Of a stretch of 64,000 nt of DNA, positions 11,548-23,729 are shown one piece after another. The position numbers and the translations under genes were made by a program. This DNA comes from Anisakis pegreffii (lineage: Eukaryota; Nematoda; Chromadorea; Rhabditida; Anisakidae). Positions within the stretch are counted from its first letter, which is position 1; each line of letters opens with the position of its first letter. The notes below the pieces were generated by a model. It had not been told where the DNA came from and did not search any database. It was given only the letters and a program-made list of their open reading frames with translations. The stretch covers positions 1-64,000 of the forward strand of contig JAPYMA010000925.1 in assembly GCA_035041965.1 (NCBI GenBank). The letters are read 5' to 3'.

Positions 11548-13814
11548 TAATATAGTTTATGTGTGTCTGTTATTGTTGTTTTTATATAACATGCTGTTGA
11601 CCAAATTTATTGATATAATATTCGGTGTGCTGATATAGTTTGTATGTTTCTGTTGTTGTTGTTTTTTCACAATATGCTGTTAACTAAACCTATTGATATG
11701 ACATTCGGTTCACTGACATAGTTTTCGAAAGTGACTGATAAACTTTCGATGATGTTTTTGCTGTTAAGATGTTTTGTTGTGGCCTTTTTTAATGATGCTG
11801 TTGTTGTTTTAATGTTGTTTGTGTTCTATTGTTTTAAATTTTTTTAATGTTTAAATATGTCCTATTGTCTTAAAATAAAATTTATTTTCTCGTGAAAATC
11901 TACTTTCGTAATGTTCCTCACATTTAATTCAAAAATGCGTGTTGATTAATGAAAATTTTGAATCATTTAGTGGTGTAATGAGGTTTTTAAAGTAGGCGAT
12001 AGCGATAGCGATAGCGATAGCGCTCCGCTATCGATTCGGTGGGTAATAGCGATAGCGGTAGCGGACTAGCGGAAGTCTTTTCGATAGCGGAATAGCGATA
12101 GCGCGCTATCGTTCTTCGATAGCGCGCCCAACACTGGTGTGAATATTCTCTGTTAGATGGGTTGGTGTATAAAACAGTTGTGTGGTAACAGACATAATAT
12201 TGATACAGATGTTGATATTGTGGATAATGTAGTAATGCGATATTTGCCTGAAAATGATACATCTTGTCAGCATTGAACCGTCATCCAAGTCTAGATAGAA
12301 TCGAACACTGGTGATTCCAAGGGATGAGCAAACACGACAACCGATGGTGACGGGCCGATAGCCGATCCGATAGACGTGGTGGTATCAGTTCGTCGTTATC
12401 AATCCCGTGGCTGAATCAATATTCAACAACATCGCCTGGATATATGAAATCAAACAACAGCAATCAACAATTCAACGAATATTCAATTCACCAAGTTTAA
12501 CAATATTTTTCAACAATATTCAACAAATATTACACCGTGGCGCAAAGAAGCGTCAGGTTAGTAGTTTCAAACTTGTACTTAGGGACACAGAATAAAATTC
12601 AGTCGTGGTCAGTGACCACTTTTTTACATACTTCATTCTTTTATTCTTTAATTCATTTATGATGATTGTGAACTATGTTTCAATGCGTTGTTAATCACGT
12701 GTAAATCATGCTTTATTTGTAACTGACTTATTGAGAATTGGTGACAATACAGTGGCAAATATTATAGTGCATTGTTCAATGTTATCATTGTCGATCGTGA
12801 ACTTGTGAAGATGTTTATGATGTCTCGTTTGTTTTAACTGGGGGGATTTTTTAGTGCTTTTTAATCCAATTGTCAATGTTATTTGTGCTATTTTATCGTC
12901 ATTGATTTGTGTTATTGTTATTATTGTTAATGTCACTGTATTGTCAAAGGTTGAGAAGTTTAGCTCATTTGAATCAAATTGATATTAAAGGAAAAATGTT
13001 ATTAATTCTGACTTAAATTACTGCTTATTGGATTTTGTTTTCTATTCATTTTTGTATTGTTTTGAATTATTTGATTTGTATGCATATACTTATGTAAATC
13101 GCCACAAATTGTCATGAATATTTTCATTATTTGTTTATTTATTCATTCATTTTGTACATTCACCGTTATTGAGAACATTGTAAACCTTTTTATAAGGGAT
13201 GTGGGTAGGGCAAAGGAGGGATGCGGCACGTAACGACCCGCTTAACTCCGGAACCAGAGGTAGGGACTTGGACTGGCTATAGATATGGCCCATCCCACCT
13301 TATTGAAATTTTTTTTCAGTTTGTGCACCCCACCATTCCCACCCTCTCTCCTCCCCAATGTGGACTCTATTACGTGAATTTGTGTTGGACTCTAGCATAG
13401 ATATGAGGCTGGTACTTTTTATAATACGTATTGAGGTAGCTGTCGCAGCTTTCACTTACTTTGATTTAACTTAGTCATAACTTTGACTTGACTTAGCTCG
13501 GCTGTGACTGTATTATAAGCTCACTGAGCCAAAACTTTGCAACGACTTGACTGGAAATTTATCACTTGTTGACTTGAGTTGGTGTATAGCTTAGAAGGCT
13601 TTGACTTAGCTTAATCAAACGTTAGTTCGACGTTACAGTGAGCCATATTAACATACGATTTAGAGGAATACTTAGCTATCTATGGACAACCTGGCGCAGT
13701 AACTCAGTAATGTCATGCCTGAGATAAAGGCTCTCGGAACTGATCGCTCTTTAGAGGTAGAGGTATCACATCAGAGAATATATAGTTTGTTGCGGGAGGA
13801 GCTGTGACTGGGGT

Positions 13815-15080
13815 TGCTAATAGCTGCACTGGCATACGAAAAAAGAAAACTATCCCAGTAAAAATGAGTTTCACAAACGTGGGGTATGAATCGCCTTATG
13901 AAGTTAGCGGTAGGTCTGGAAAGTTCGCCTGGACCACTCATCCTGTAGGGTCGAGTTGCTAACTGGTGACTCGAAAAACGTCTTCCTCGTAATAATATTT
14001 AATGACAGCTGGAATGAGGCTGATGTGGTATCATTTGTGTAGTCAATGGTCATATTAAAAATGCACATTTCGATTGCGTGGGTGTTCCCAACCCGTCGAG
14101 CTGCCAACAAGCGGGGCTAGGTTTAGGTAAATGCGACAGGCGTTCCCCGCCTACCGGCAGTCTAGGCGAATCGGGGAGAAATGATTAAAATATGCTAGCG
14201 ACATGTACCCGAGTATCGCTGGCATTCATTCTTCGGAAAATATTATGGGCATTCCCGGCCCGGGAAAGGCGCCAATTTGACCGGGGATAGGGAGTGCGCG
14301 TAAGTTGGCCTGAGTAGTGCCTTCGGGCATTTGCTTAGGTAACGAGGGTTCCCGGACTCACCGTGCGCGCTTTCCCTTAACAGGGGGGAATTGTTCGGGT
14401 TGGCCATTGACTACACTTATGAAATCACATCGCTTAGTTTCAGTGTTGTTAAATGTGTTATAAGGAGAAATCACTCAGGTGTTTGTGGTTACTCGCCGAA
14501 GCTTATCTATTAGCTAGTGTCATGACGGCATTCATACACATCTATGATGATATCCTTATGTCCCTTGCCGGTGCAGTTATTATCTGTCATAAATGGTAAT
14601 GAGGTAGTTGATGACTTTAAAAAATCTATCCGAATGGGAAGAGAAGCATTATGGCTTCTTCATTTTTGTTTTGGATAGCTACACTGGCATATGAGAAGAA
14701 AAAAAATCCCTATAAAAATGAGTTTCGCGAACGTAGGGTATGAATCGCCTTATGAAGTTAGCGGTAGGTCTGGAAAGTTCGCCTGGACCACTCATCCAGT
14801 AGAGACGAGTTGCTGACTGGTGACTCGAAACATATCTTCCTCGTAGTGCTGTTTAATAACAGCTGGAATAAAGTTCCAATGTTATTAAATGCGTTATGAG
14901 GAGAAATCTCTCAGGTGTTTGTGGTTACTCGCCGAAGCTTATCTATTAGCTAGTGTCATGATGGCATTCATACACTTCTATGATCACATCCTTATTTCCC
15001 TTGCCAGTGCAGCTATTGAATGTCCTTAGTGCTAATAAGGTACTTGATAAGCTTGAGAAATCCATTCCTATGGGATAAGT
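13815..15080 (+). repeat. Tandem duplication of about 380 bp, first copy interrupted
   Basis: Sequence starting near CACTGGCATA at 13,830 recurs at 14,681, with the identical core GGTAGGTCTGGAAAGTTCGC. The second half (TGTTTGTGGTTACTCGCCGA) recurs at 14,480 and 14,920. Copy 1 is split by a 415-base insertion (14,019-14,433) that copy 2 lacks, so copy 2 shows the empty site. Confidence 0.85.
14019..14433. mobile_element. MITE-like insertion with about 30-bp inverted ends
   Basis: The ends are imperfect inverted repeats: GCTGATGTGG...GTGTAGTCAATGG on the left and the reverse complement of GCGATGTGA...GTGTAGTCAATGG on the right. The body is clearly more GC-rich than its surroundings. The neighbouring duplicate at 14,675-15,080 lacks it, which supports a real insertion. 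The target duplication is unclear, so the superfamily is not assigned. Confidence 0.7.
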
Positions 15081-15544
15081 AGCATTGTGGGTTCTTTGGT
15101 TTGTTAAAAGGAAGATATTCAGTTACCACCAAATTTAAAAGTCATCGTCCCTGCTTTTAATAATTGACCATTTCCGAGAGCTTGTGTTCCAGGTTGAAGT
15201 TTAATTGAGTAGCTTCGATTTAGCTTATGCATGAAAACTGCATTTCTATCTCAGCTGCCAATACAGATTCCTTTTAGACTTTGAATAAGTCGAGTTGTGG
15301 ACATTGAGAGCGAGACTCTTTTGAGATATCCATTTCTGTTCGTCTAATGCAAGCTAATTAAGATTGAGAGCGCTGAGATAAAAAGCAAGAAAAAGCCGTT
15401 CAATATGTAAATTAGCTGAATGCCTTGAATGGCTATAGGTGACACTAAAAGTTAACCTTTATGGGGAACAAATACGGACTGTGCAATTGTGGATTGGTAG
15501 ATTCGTCGGGTTTCGTACGATGCTACTAGGAAACTAGTTTTACG

Positions 15545-17190
15545 GCCAATTTCTAGAATTTGTTCATTTTCGTTTCGAAGTGCTCGAGTAATCTAATCAA
15601 TGAAATGTTGTGTAGAGGAGGAAGTTTAATTGGCTGTTGTTTGATGTTTTGTTCCGTGATTGTTCGTGTTGTTTTGTTGTTGTTAGTTTTATTCATCATG
15701 CTTTGTTATTTTTGTTGTTTTGATTTGTTGTTAATTTGTGGTCGTTCTTTGATGTTATTGTTTTGTTTAAGTTTATTGTGCGTGCTTCCATTAGCGTATA
15801 CTCACTCTGTTGAATATTGTGTTTTTGATGCTGTTGCGCTGCGGATAGTAGAGAGAAGCACTGTTCGGTATAATTCGGCTGCGTTTCGGAGATGAGACAG
15901 AATCGTAATGTTCTTTCAGGACCCAAAGGAACCATCGGGACAGATTGAGCATCATTGGGTGAGGTCAAGCTCAACGTTAGGGGGCTTAGACTTACGCTTA
16001 GGCGGAGATTGGACCGAATTTCAAAATATCAAAGTGCCGCAGCGCGACAACTGAATAAATGTTTTTTTACGTGTTGCCGCAAAATATATCCACATTAGGA
16101 CGGAAGAGTCGGCGAAGAGTCGACACTGTCCGTCTATTTCAGTGCTTTAACAGTTGTAGTGGCAAGTAACGGTGAGATTTGAGGATAACGGTGAGGATTC
16201 AGGATTTGAGGCGGTTGAGGAATTTAGAGGAATTTAGCTGCGATACGGTATTCGCTATTGCCACGTTACAGTATCGGGAGCAAACCAGTCTTTGCAATGT
16301 GCTGTTTAAATGCCAGTGGATCCACTACGTAAATCCTTGGACATTGATACAGCTGCATGAGTATTCAGAAGTACAGACAGGTGACGTGGTGTCTTGACTA
16401 TCGGCATACTATCAGGATATCAATTGAGTAAAGGGTTATGTGGTTATATGTGGACGGATCATCGAATTAGTTGTGTTAGGAGAAACGGATTAGCATGATC
16501 CGGAAAATTGAGAATACGGGGTATGGAGTTGTAGTGTATGTACTCCACTGTCCTATTCATTCACGTAGCATTCCTCTGATCGCTCTCACGCCTTGTAGAG
16601 GAGGCAAAACTTGAGTCAAGCTTCATTAAGCATTAGACTGACTTCACCTCAAACTACTTTTGAGTTGAATCAGAATGATTCCAGCTGAATGGATTCGATT
16701 TCGTTTCCAAGATGTTCTTTCAGAATTTGTTCATGTTATGCTATTTCGGATTGTGCGATTGGATATGGACATCGAAATCTCATATGTATGTGAATATTTG
16801 TTTGACTGTTCTATTGCTGTTGTTGTCGTTATTTATGTGATTATTTCGCGTTGTTGTCTATGTGACTGTTTTGTGTTTTCGTGCGTTGATTACCGTGTTC
16901 ATCCTCTCGTTCATCAATCGTGTTTTTGAAGCTGTCACGCCGGGCATAATGAAGGGAAATATTGCTAGGCATGGTTTGGTGGCTTTCCATGAGCGAGATG
17001 GAATCGCAAAGTGAGTAGGAAGCCCGCATAAACCATCCAGACACAATTCGATATCAGAGGCTAGGGTCAGGCTCAAGTTTGAAGCTTTTGCCTGTACGTT
17101 AGTTCAAAACTTGGGATGAGGATAAATTTGAAAATATCAATGGTGCGTGCCGTGACAGCTGTATAAATGTTTTTCCACGTGTTGCAATAC
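15545..17190 (+). repeat. Old head-to-tail duplication, about 1.1 kb period
   Basis: The segments about 15,545-16,080 and 16,690-17,190 share the same order of elements. The clearest pair is 16,017-16,077 and 17,126-17,186 (ATAAATGTTTTT, then ACGTGTTGC). The TTGTTGTT-rich middles give long hydrophobic reading frames by composition alone; these are not credible genes. Confidence 0.55.
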
Positions 17191-18740
17191 ATTACACCGA
17201 AATCACTTAAAAGGGTCCAGGAGCAGCCAGTATCTTCTGTGGCTTCAGTTAGTTTAGGATTGTCATGATGGCAGCTAGAGAGCTAGTGTAGTTTTGTGCC
17301 AGTAAGTTTGCAGGAAATGCGAGAAAATTGACAGTGATATAAGTAAGGTTTTGTTACAGCTGAAAGTGCAAAAAAGTATAGAATAGACAAAATGACATTC
17401 GTGACGTGGGTCCGCAATACGCTGACCGTCTAACCAGCACTCGCCGCCATGCAATATTGTTACCAACAGCATAATTGAACTTATTCAATTCACATGCTAA
17501 CGTAAAAAAACAAACTCAAGTTTAGGCTCAGTTTGGGGGTTGTTGTATAAAAAAGATTTGAGAATAAGATGAGAAGTTAAGAAAGAGTGTCTGCTGAAAA
17601 TTGAGTTGGAAATTATTTGGTGACGGTCGGTTTTTCCTCTGGAAAATCCAGATTTACATAAATGCTGGTCGGAATGTTGGAGGGAGTGATAGCTTTCGGC
17701 AGTTGTAGTATACAGCATAAAACGGATTCAATCAGGTACTAATAAGCAACACACAAATCGCAAACAAGTGACAATGATGGGACAATATCTCACTAGATGT
17801 TCTGTGCGAAGCCGCTTCATCAGGGCGATCGATCTATTAGCGTTGCGCCGTTGTGAAAAATGAGAGATTGCTGGCGATTTGTGGAGCAAGTTCTTTATTT
17901 TTTCATTATATAATACACTTTCTATTACTTCAGAATGCGTTTATGCATGCATATTTAAATTTTTTATGTATATTTGCATATAGTTCATATCAATTCATAA
18001 CAAAAACAACAACGACTCGTATGAATAAAGTAATAAATTAACAAACAAAAAACGAAAAAATTAAAGTTCAAGGAGTTCAGAAATTTCACAGCTTGTAACT
18101 AAGTCGACGGAACAAAATCGAATTGATTTTTTTGCCTAAGCAATCGTTTATACATCCACCGTTATACGCAAATTGAAAACATTACTTTCTTCAATCACCC
18201 ATTCTGGACCACCAAGAAAACTCTTCCTTGTATATTCAGTTTTTTGATACATCGTTTTTTTTCTCGAATACTTGCGATTCGTTGTGCATTATACGAATGA
18301 TTGTATCAGTAACTTTCTCTTATAATGACATCGATGGATTGATTATGATTATTGGACGGATTTTCTAGCTAGATGCGTTTTTTAAGCGTTCAGCTTCGGG
18401 ATACGTTAAAAAGAACGCCACTTCAAGAATAAAAACATGCGCTACTTACACATTTCGTTTATCATCTACATTCTTCTGAGGAGAATTTTGCTTTGAATTT
18501 CAAACTCGCTTGATCACTCATGACTGATCAATTATAAATGAACAAGATCTTTGGAATCTGAAACTTTGACAACAAAAAAGGTGCTTCATGAATGACAACA
18601 GCTAGGCTCTCATAAGTGAATACAACTAAAATATTTCTATCTATTAGGCAAATAGCGACATGGTACTTCAAAATCGCTAATCATTTGTATGCGATAAAAA
18701 AATTGCTATAATTAAGACTATAATATTTGGATCAATCAAT

Positions 18741-20363
18741 TCATCCCTCAGGTTCTTCGAGTAGCCTACGCTCCTCTTCCAGCCGCATTCTTTTGATGGC
18801 CTCATGCCGCCATGGTATATTGTGCTCTTTCATGAACGTCTGCAGTTGACTTTCATATAATTTTTCGTCTTTTAATCCTTTTTCATAATCTTTTTTGAAG
18901 ATGTTATATGCTTCATTCACACTTTTATCCATGTGCATCGCGTACAGCACCACAACTGCTGATAACGACAATCTAAATAATCATCATTATTTTGTGACGA
19001 ATTCCATTGTGAACATCGTCATCGTCAACAGCATAAATTCAACAATATAGAATGAAGCTAGGTCAAGAACGATAATCAGAGCGGGATACTATAGCATTTG
19101 GGCCCAGCCTCATGCCTAATAACCATTTATTTGTTTAGCAGATACCATAACACGATGTCCTGCTATGATTGTCGCCACTCAGCTTGGTCGGAATGAATTT
19201 AAAAAACAAAACTGACCCGGATGAAATACCGAGGCCAACAGCCTTCATCGAACCGAGTAGACCAAGCGGGAAAGCAAGCACTGATCCAACTGAGGCTGAA
19301 AATAGTATCTGGAGTCAACAGAGTTCACTCACTTACCTCTATGTAGTAGAAACGCGTTCGCACCTGAAACAACCGGAAAGTACCATGCTGAGAAGTGCTC
19401 ACGCCATAATGCACAATGGGTGGTTAACAATCTGAAATTTAAAAAAAAGTTTCTAGTCCTAGTGAAATTCTCAAATGACAGAATTCAGTGGTGACTTTTA
19501 GTTATGTAAGCAATAATTTTTACCTAGATCAATCAAAATCCAAGTAGTTAAACGAATAACGACACAAACTAACGAACAGTTTCGGTGAAAATGGAAATGT
19601 TGAGTAATTATGAAATTTTTTTTTGAACGGAACGAAGGTTCAAGACGATAAGTAGATCTTGCATTATTTTCTTGTATTACACGTTCACTTTTAAAAATTT
19701 ATTTTTATTTCTTGAACGAATCAACAAAAAACCTACACAACAGAACCAACTAATGCAGCCGATCGTAAACCCGTTCGAAAACCATTTCTCACAAACATAA
19801 CTATACCATAATCCCATTTCCTTCGCTGAAAGGAAATTAAATAATCGAGTAGATCTGCTGATCGCTCACGATAGTATTAAGCGTTCACTGTTCAGCAAAT
19901 TTAAACAAGTAAAAAAAAAGAAATTTCCTCGTAACTGTTCCAGTTTGTTGCAATACTACGAAAGATGTGGTTGCTGAAGTTTTTCGGTTTGGGATTCTTC
20001 TTGTAAAACGAAAATCGAACAGAAAAACGATGAAGTGGACATGGTGAGATGCATTAACTCATTCTTTTAGGCGTCGACTCCGATCTCAACTTGAACTCTT
20101 GACGTCATCAATTTGAAAACTTCTATTTTGATTTGCAGAAAAAAAAACAAATAATTCGAAAATAATGATGATTTCGAACTGAAAGGATGACAAATTTAGT
20201 AAAACTGAGTACTTACTAAGGCATCGCGTCTACTAAGATATGTTCGACCGGTACTGTACATTTCATAACGCTCTTTTGTGGCCGCATAGCCACTTAAACC
20301 ACCTACCATTGCACCAGCCATAAACGCGAAACGAGTCATTTTCAGTGTTACATCACTTTCCAT
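18741..20363 (-). CDS. Small membrane protein, TMEM242-like, 4 exons with a 27-nt microexon
   Basis: Exons on the minus strand are 20363-20213, 19363-19337, 19295-19217 and 18972-18741. All phases agree and give 162 residues. The donors are GTACTC, GTAAGT and GTCAGT; the acceptors are TTTCAG, TTTCAG and TTTAG. A hydrophobic segment lies at 12-28 (FAFMAGAMVGGLSGYAA). It is followed by a charged stretch ending in SRRDALVSANAFLLHRA, then a long glycine-rich hydrophobic region at 61-98 (SVGSVLAFPLGLLGS, then LSLSAVVVLYAM). The tail is charged and probably helical, with KDYEKGLKDEK and RMRLEEERRLLEE. The layout resembles TMEM242, a small mitochondrial inner-membrane protein linked to ATP synthase assembly. 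That match is from memory and weak; the gene structure itself is much firmer. A stronger-looking donor (GTAAGT) four bases upstream in exon 1 would break the frame. Confidence 0.7.
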
Positions 20364-23300
20364 ATGAACATCTTCAAGTTGATCGCTTGCTAGATTGAAT
20401 CATTTCCAGTGAAATATTTGAATACGTAAAAAATACGGTTGCTTTGTCACTGTTTTAAAGTGTGCTTCTTCAGTGAGAAAAATGAAAGTTTCGTGGCTCA
20501 CTAATACCGATTACAAAAAAGGAAAGCAGCAAGATGAGTGGATGAAAACGATTCGTAAACTAGATCATTTCATTGCAATTAAGCAAACAACAAACCACCA
20601 TCAGTGTAGATGGCTTTCACTCGATCCCATCCGCTTTGTGGATGATCACTTGTTTCTTGTTGTTCAGTGCATACTGATGAGGAAGATACCGCTACGTCGA
20701 TACCTGTTAAAATATTACTACTGTTACAGTCTGATTTGAACAAAGTGAACTAATTAAACTCAGTGTAATTGTCGAGAAGTGTTTAATGGTAACAGTAATG
20801 AAAACAATAACGAAACGGCTCAATCTGAATTGCATCATTACTATGGTGACCGGAAATGACAAATTCAGTGATTTAAAAAAAAAAAACAAGCAAACCCTCT
20901 GCGGACTTTGTCACAGCTGTTGTCGCTGTTGAACTGAGCGCATGCTTACTGGATAACCATCCCAAACTGATTGTTTCAAGCCAACCTCTATTCGTTTTGT
21001 TCTCCGTCGTTACTACCGCTGTCGTATGGTTTTCCTCCCCACATTCATTTGGCATTACTGAAAAAAAAACCGTTAAAGATTCAAATAGTTTTAGTTCTCT
21101 TGCAAATTTGGATTTTTTTGTAGCAACCTTAACTGCACTACTACACTTTCCTCGAAATTACGAAAACAACAAGAAGATTTTATGGAAGAGACGGTTTTAA
21201 TTGTACAGGTAATCAGCGTTATGAATTGATACCAAATCTCTCAAATTCGGATCATTCACGGATTGAGGCGTGGATACTTCGCCAAATTCACACACTCTGC
21301 AAGTGAAGATAAAGTGAGCATAGATTTGTACTCAGATTCAAAGTCAGTGTTGAGTGAGTTCAGGGATATGAACAAACACTAGCAAGAACTGAAAGCAAAT
21401 TCTCAATTTGAATAGGAGAATCTGAGCCGTATTTACGACTGACAATAAAACAGATCGGAATTCACTCTGTTTTGTAGAACGTTGAACAGTGTGACTAAGC
21501 GCATATTTGAGTTCACTAATTTGCAGTGTTCTTGTAATGAAAAGCGGAAGGCGATCGCTATGCAGTGTGATTTATCTTCAGAGAACAGCTAAATCTCCGG
21601 GAATATAAATTGTTCATGAGCAACATATATTGATACTGTGCATGTATATTTCATTCATTGAGCAAAAACTCCTGCATTTGTGAAACTAATCAAAAAACAA
21701 GAAATTGTACAGTCATTGTTCAAACCTGAACGTGTACTATATCTTAATATGGTGTTGCCATAGTGAGGAAATTCCCCAATCAGTACAGTGCGTGAGACTA
21801 ATCAATTCCCATCATTGACATAAGCATGGCTCATGGCCTACTTTTACCATGGCTCATGGCCTACTCAACATGAACGTTTTGAGAAATCTGAGTGTCCCAT
21901 CATCGAAATGTATGTTTACATGTCATGCCGTATGTTATTCGTTAAAAAAAAAAAACGGGCAGTCCAATAAATAGACAGCTGAAGTTTGAGAATGCAGTGA
22001 AATCAACGAGAAAACAACCCGCTCTGGATATGCTTCTTGGGATCCTGGGAAACAACTTTTAGGTCTAAAATTTTTCGCTTCAGTTCATTCGAGGCTCCTC
22101 GATAACTGCTATTGATTGGTCATTGGTCAGCCTTTAATTGTAACTATGTTGTTTGCTTGTTTGTTTGTTGTTTGCTTGTTTTGTTGGCGATCATTTATTG
22201 CTCTGATATGATTTTTCAGTTAAGTGGAGGAAACAGCACAGCTAACAAGTTGAAATCTTCTTGCTCTGGAAATTTTATGTGTGTGATGCGAAAAATTCAC
22301 TCGAGACCATTGAGCATTAAGCACTGAGCCTACTATGAAATAGAAGAAAAAAATTTCTTATCATACTCACCTCTTATAAGAAAACACAAGAAACTAATAT
22401 GAATTAATAACTAAAGTAAGCAAATCTAACACCTGTTCAAATAATTTGCATCAACAATAACACTGAATGGAAAGATCATATGGAATGGAAAGAGCGTCAC
22501 TGTACTAAAGCTACAAGTACTGCTAGAATAACACGAAAAAGTCACAATAAAAAGAAAATAGGTGAGAAGCGAAAGAATTTCTGAGAGGTGGCATCTATTT
22601 TGGTTGCTCTTATTTCACTAGTACTATAAGATTTCTGTGGAGTTAAGTTGTTGTTGGTGAGTGTGTGCGTGATTATTGTTTTGTTGTGATTACTGTTATT
22701 GCTGTTTTTGATATTGATGAAATAAAAATTTGGAAAATGGAATCCACAAAGTGCATCACGGAATGGTTCGAAGGAATGAAGAGCACAGATGGTAAATAAC
22801 ACATAGCAGCGTTGTTGTGAAAGGAGGAATGATAACGAAACATTCGATTAGCTATAACAGAAAGGTAGTTGAAGGTAGCTCAGAGCTTAGCTCTAATAGC
22901 AACTGAACTTGAGCTAGAATAAGAAAGGAACAAGAAAAAGTTTTAATGTATTTTTCTATCTATCAATATCATCAACATCGAAAGTCAGGTACTCTTATTC
23001 CATTACCACCACGCCACTGTTATGTTTGAATAGCATCAGTTCATTTGTTTGAAACGAAACGAGGGGGAGTAGGAGCTGTTTTGTTGAACGAACGGACACC
23101 AACGGCTAACCGACCGATTACTTACTATTAACGATAACAATAACATTCATCATCAGCAGCTTCATCATCGAGGTGAGTGAGTGAGGGAGTGTGAATCAGT
23201 TAAGAGTTAAGAGCTTGAGCTTCTTCTTTTGTTACGAGCGGTTGCGATAGACAGACAGCACCACGAGTATCGCACACCAACATTTTTGAAGCGAACGATC

Positions 23301-23675
23301 ATATGAACGAACAAACCAATAAATGACGATTCAAGCAACACTCGTGATTGGTCTTCATCGCAGTAGTAGTCAAGTTCAGACTTGAGCTGGAGCTTAACCA
23401 CTCTACTGCTAATATCCTCCTTCATCTATGTCAATAAAATTCTACTCCTGATTCATTCCAAATCTTTTAGGGTCATTTAGAAGTAGTGAGCGTTAGCGAT
23501 TAACTACTTCTCTACTTGAATAGAGCTTCAATCGCGGTTCACTTGCCGAATTGATACTGCCTTCTGGAGACAGCGAATGCGACAATCTTTCCGCACTTTT
23601 TTGTACTTTATAATAATGTCACCTGATCTATCCATCGTTCCATCCTTATCATTAATCGTTTGATTTGTTGCTCAG
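20364..23675. other. Intergenic, no gene recognised
   Basis: Nothing coding could be supported. A short tandem duplication of CATGGCTCATGGCCTACT lies near 21,825-21,864. A good splice donor (GAG/GTGAGT at 23,173) follows ATCATCAGCAGC sequence and may end a non-coding first exon of the tyrosine-rich gene that starts at 23,730. Confidence 0.5.
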
Positions 23676-23729
23676 ATTCCGCTTACGTTGGAGTCGCTAA
23701 GATCGAATCTAACCGCTGAAATTGAGGCA

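Larger units (their letters stand above)
10141..12136. mobile_element. hAT transposon copy 1, non-autonomous, with nested retroelement
   Basis: The element begins CAGTGTTGGGC and ends GCCCAACACTG, a typical hAT terminal inverted repeat. It is flanked by a perfect 8-bp target duplication, GTGTGAAT (10,133-10,140 and 12,137-12,144), the hAT signature length. The subterminal 150-180 bases on each side are packed with GATAGCG/TAGCGGAA words in both orientations. The outer parts match the copy at 61,401-62,990 almost base for base. No transposase remains: between 10,320 and 10,400 the transposase-bearing part of the other copy is replaced by a hairpin. A retroelement has inserted at 10,583-11,547. 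Mobility would need a transposase supplied elsewhere. Confidence 0.93.
12145..18740. other. Gene-poor region with duplications and a MITE
   Basis: No gene is supported. A T-rich stretch (12.6-13.2 kb) is followed by a GC-richer zone (13.19-15.1 kb) containing a tandem duplication and a MITE-like insertion, then a decayed duplication at 15.5-17.2 kb. The segment 12,520-12,560 has a TGGCGC-containing word after a run of ATTCAAC repeats. It recalls the border of an LTR and primer-binding site, but no matching second LTR was found. Confidence 0.5.

Noticed and set aside
12150..12560. Possible LTR with TATAAAA and TGGCGC primer-binding-like site
   Set aside because: No second copy in the window, no clear ends, and no internal region follows.
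15560..15895. Hydrophobic 111-codon plus-strand frame
   Set aside because: It arises from TTG/GTT-rich repeat sequence; the duplicate copy does not preserve the frame.
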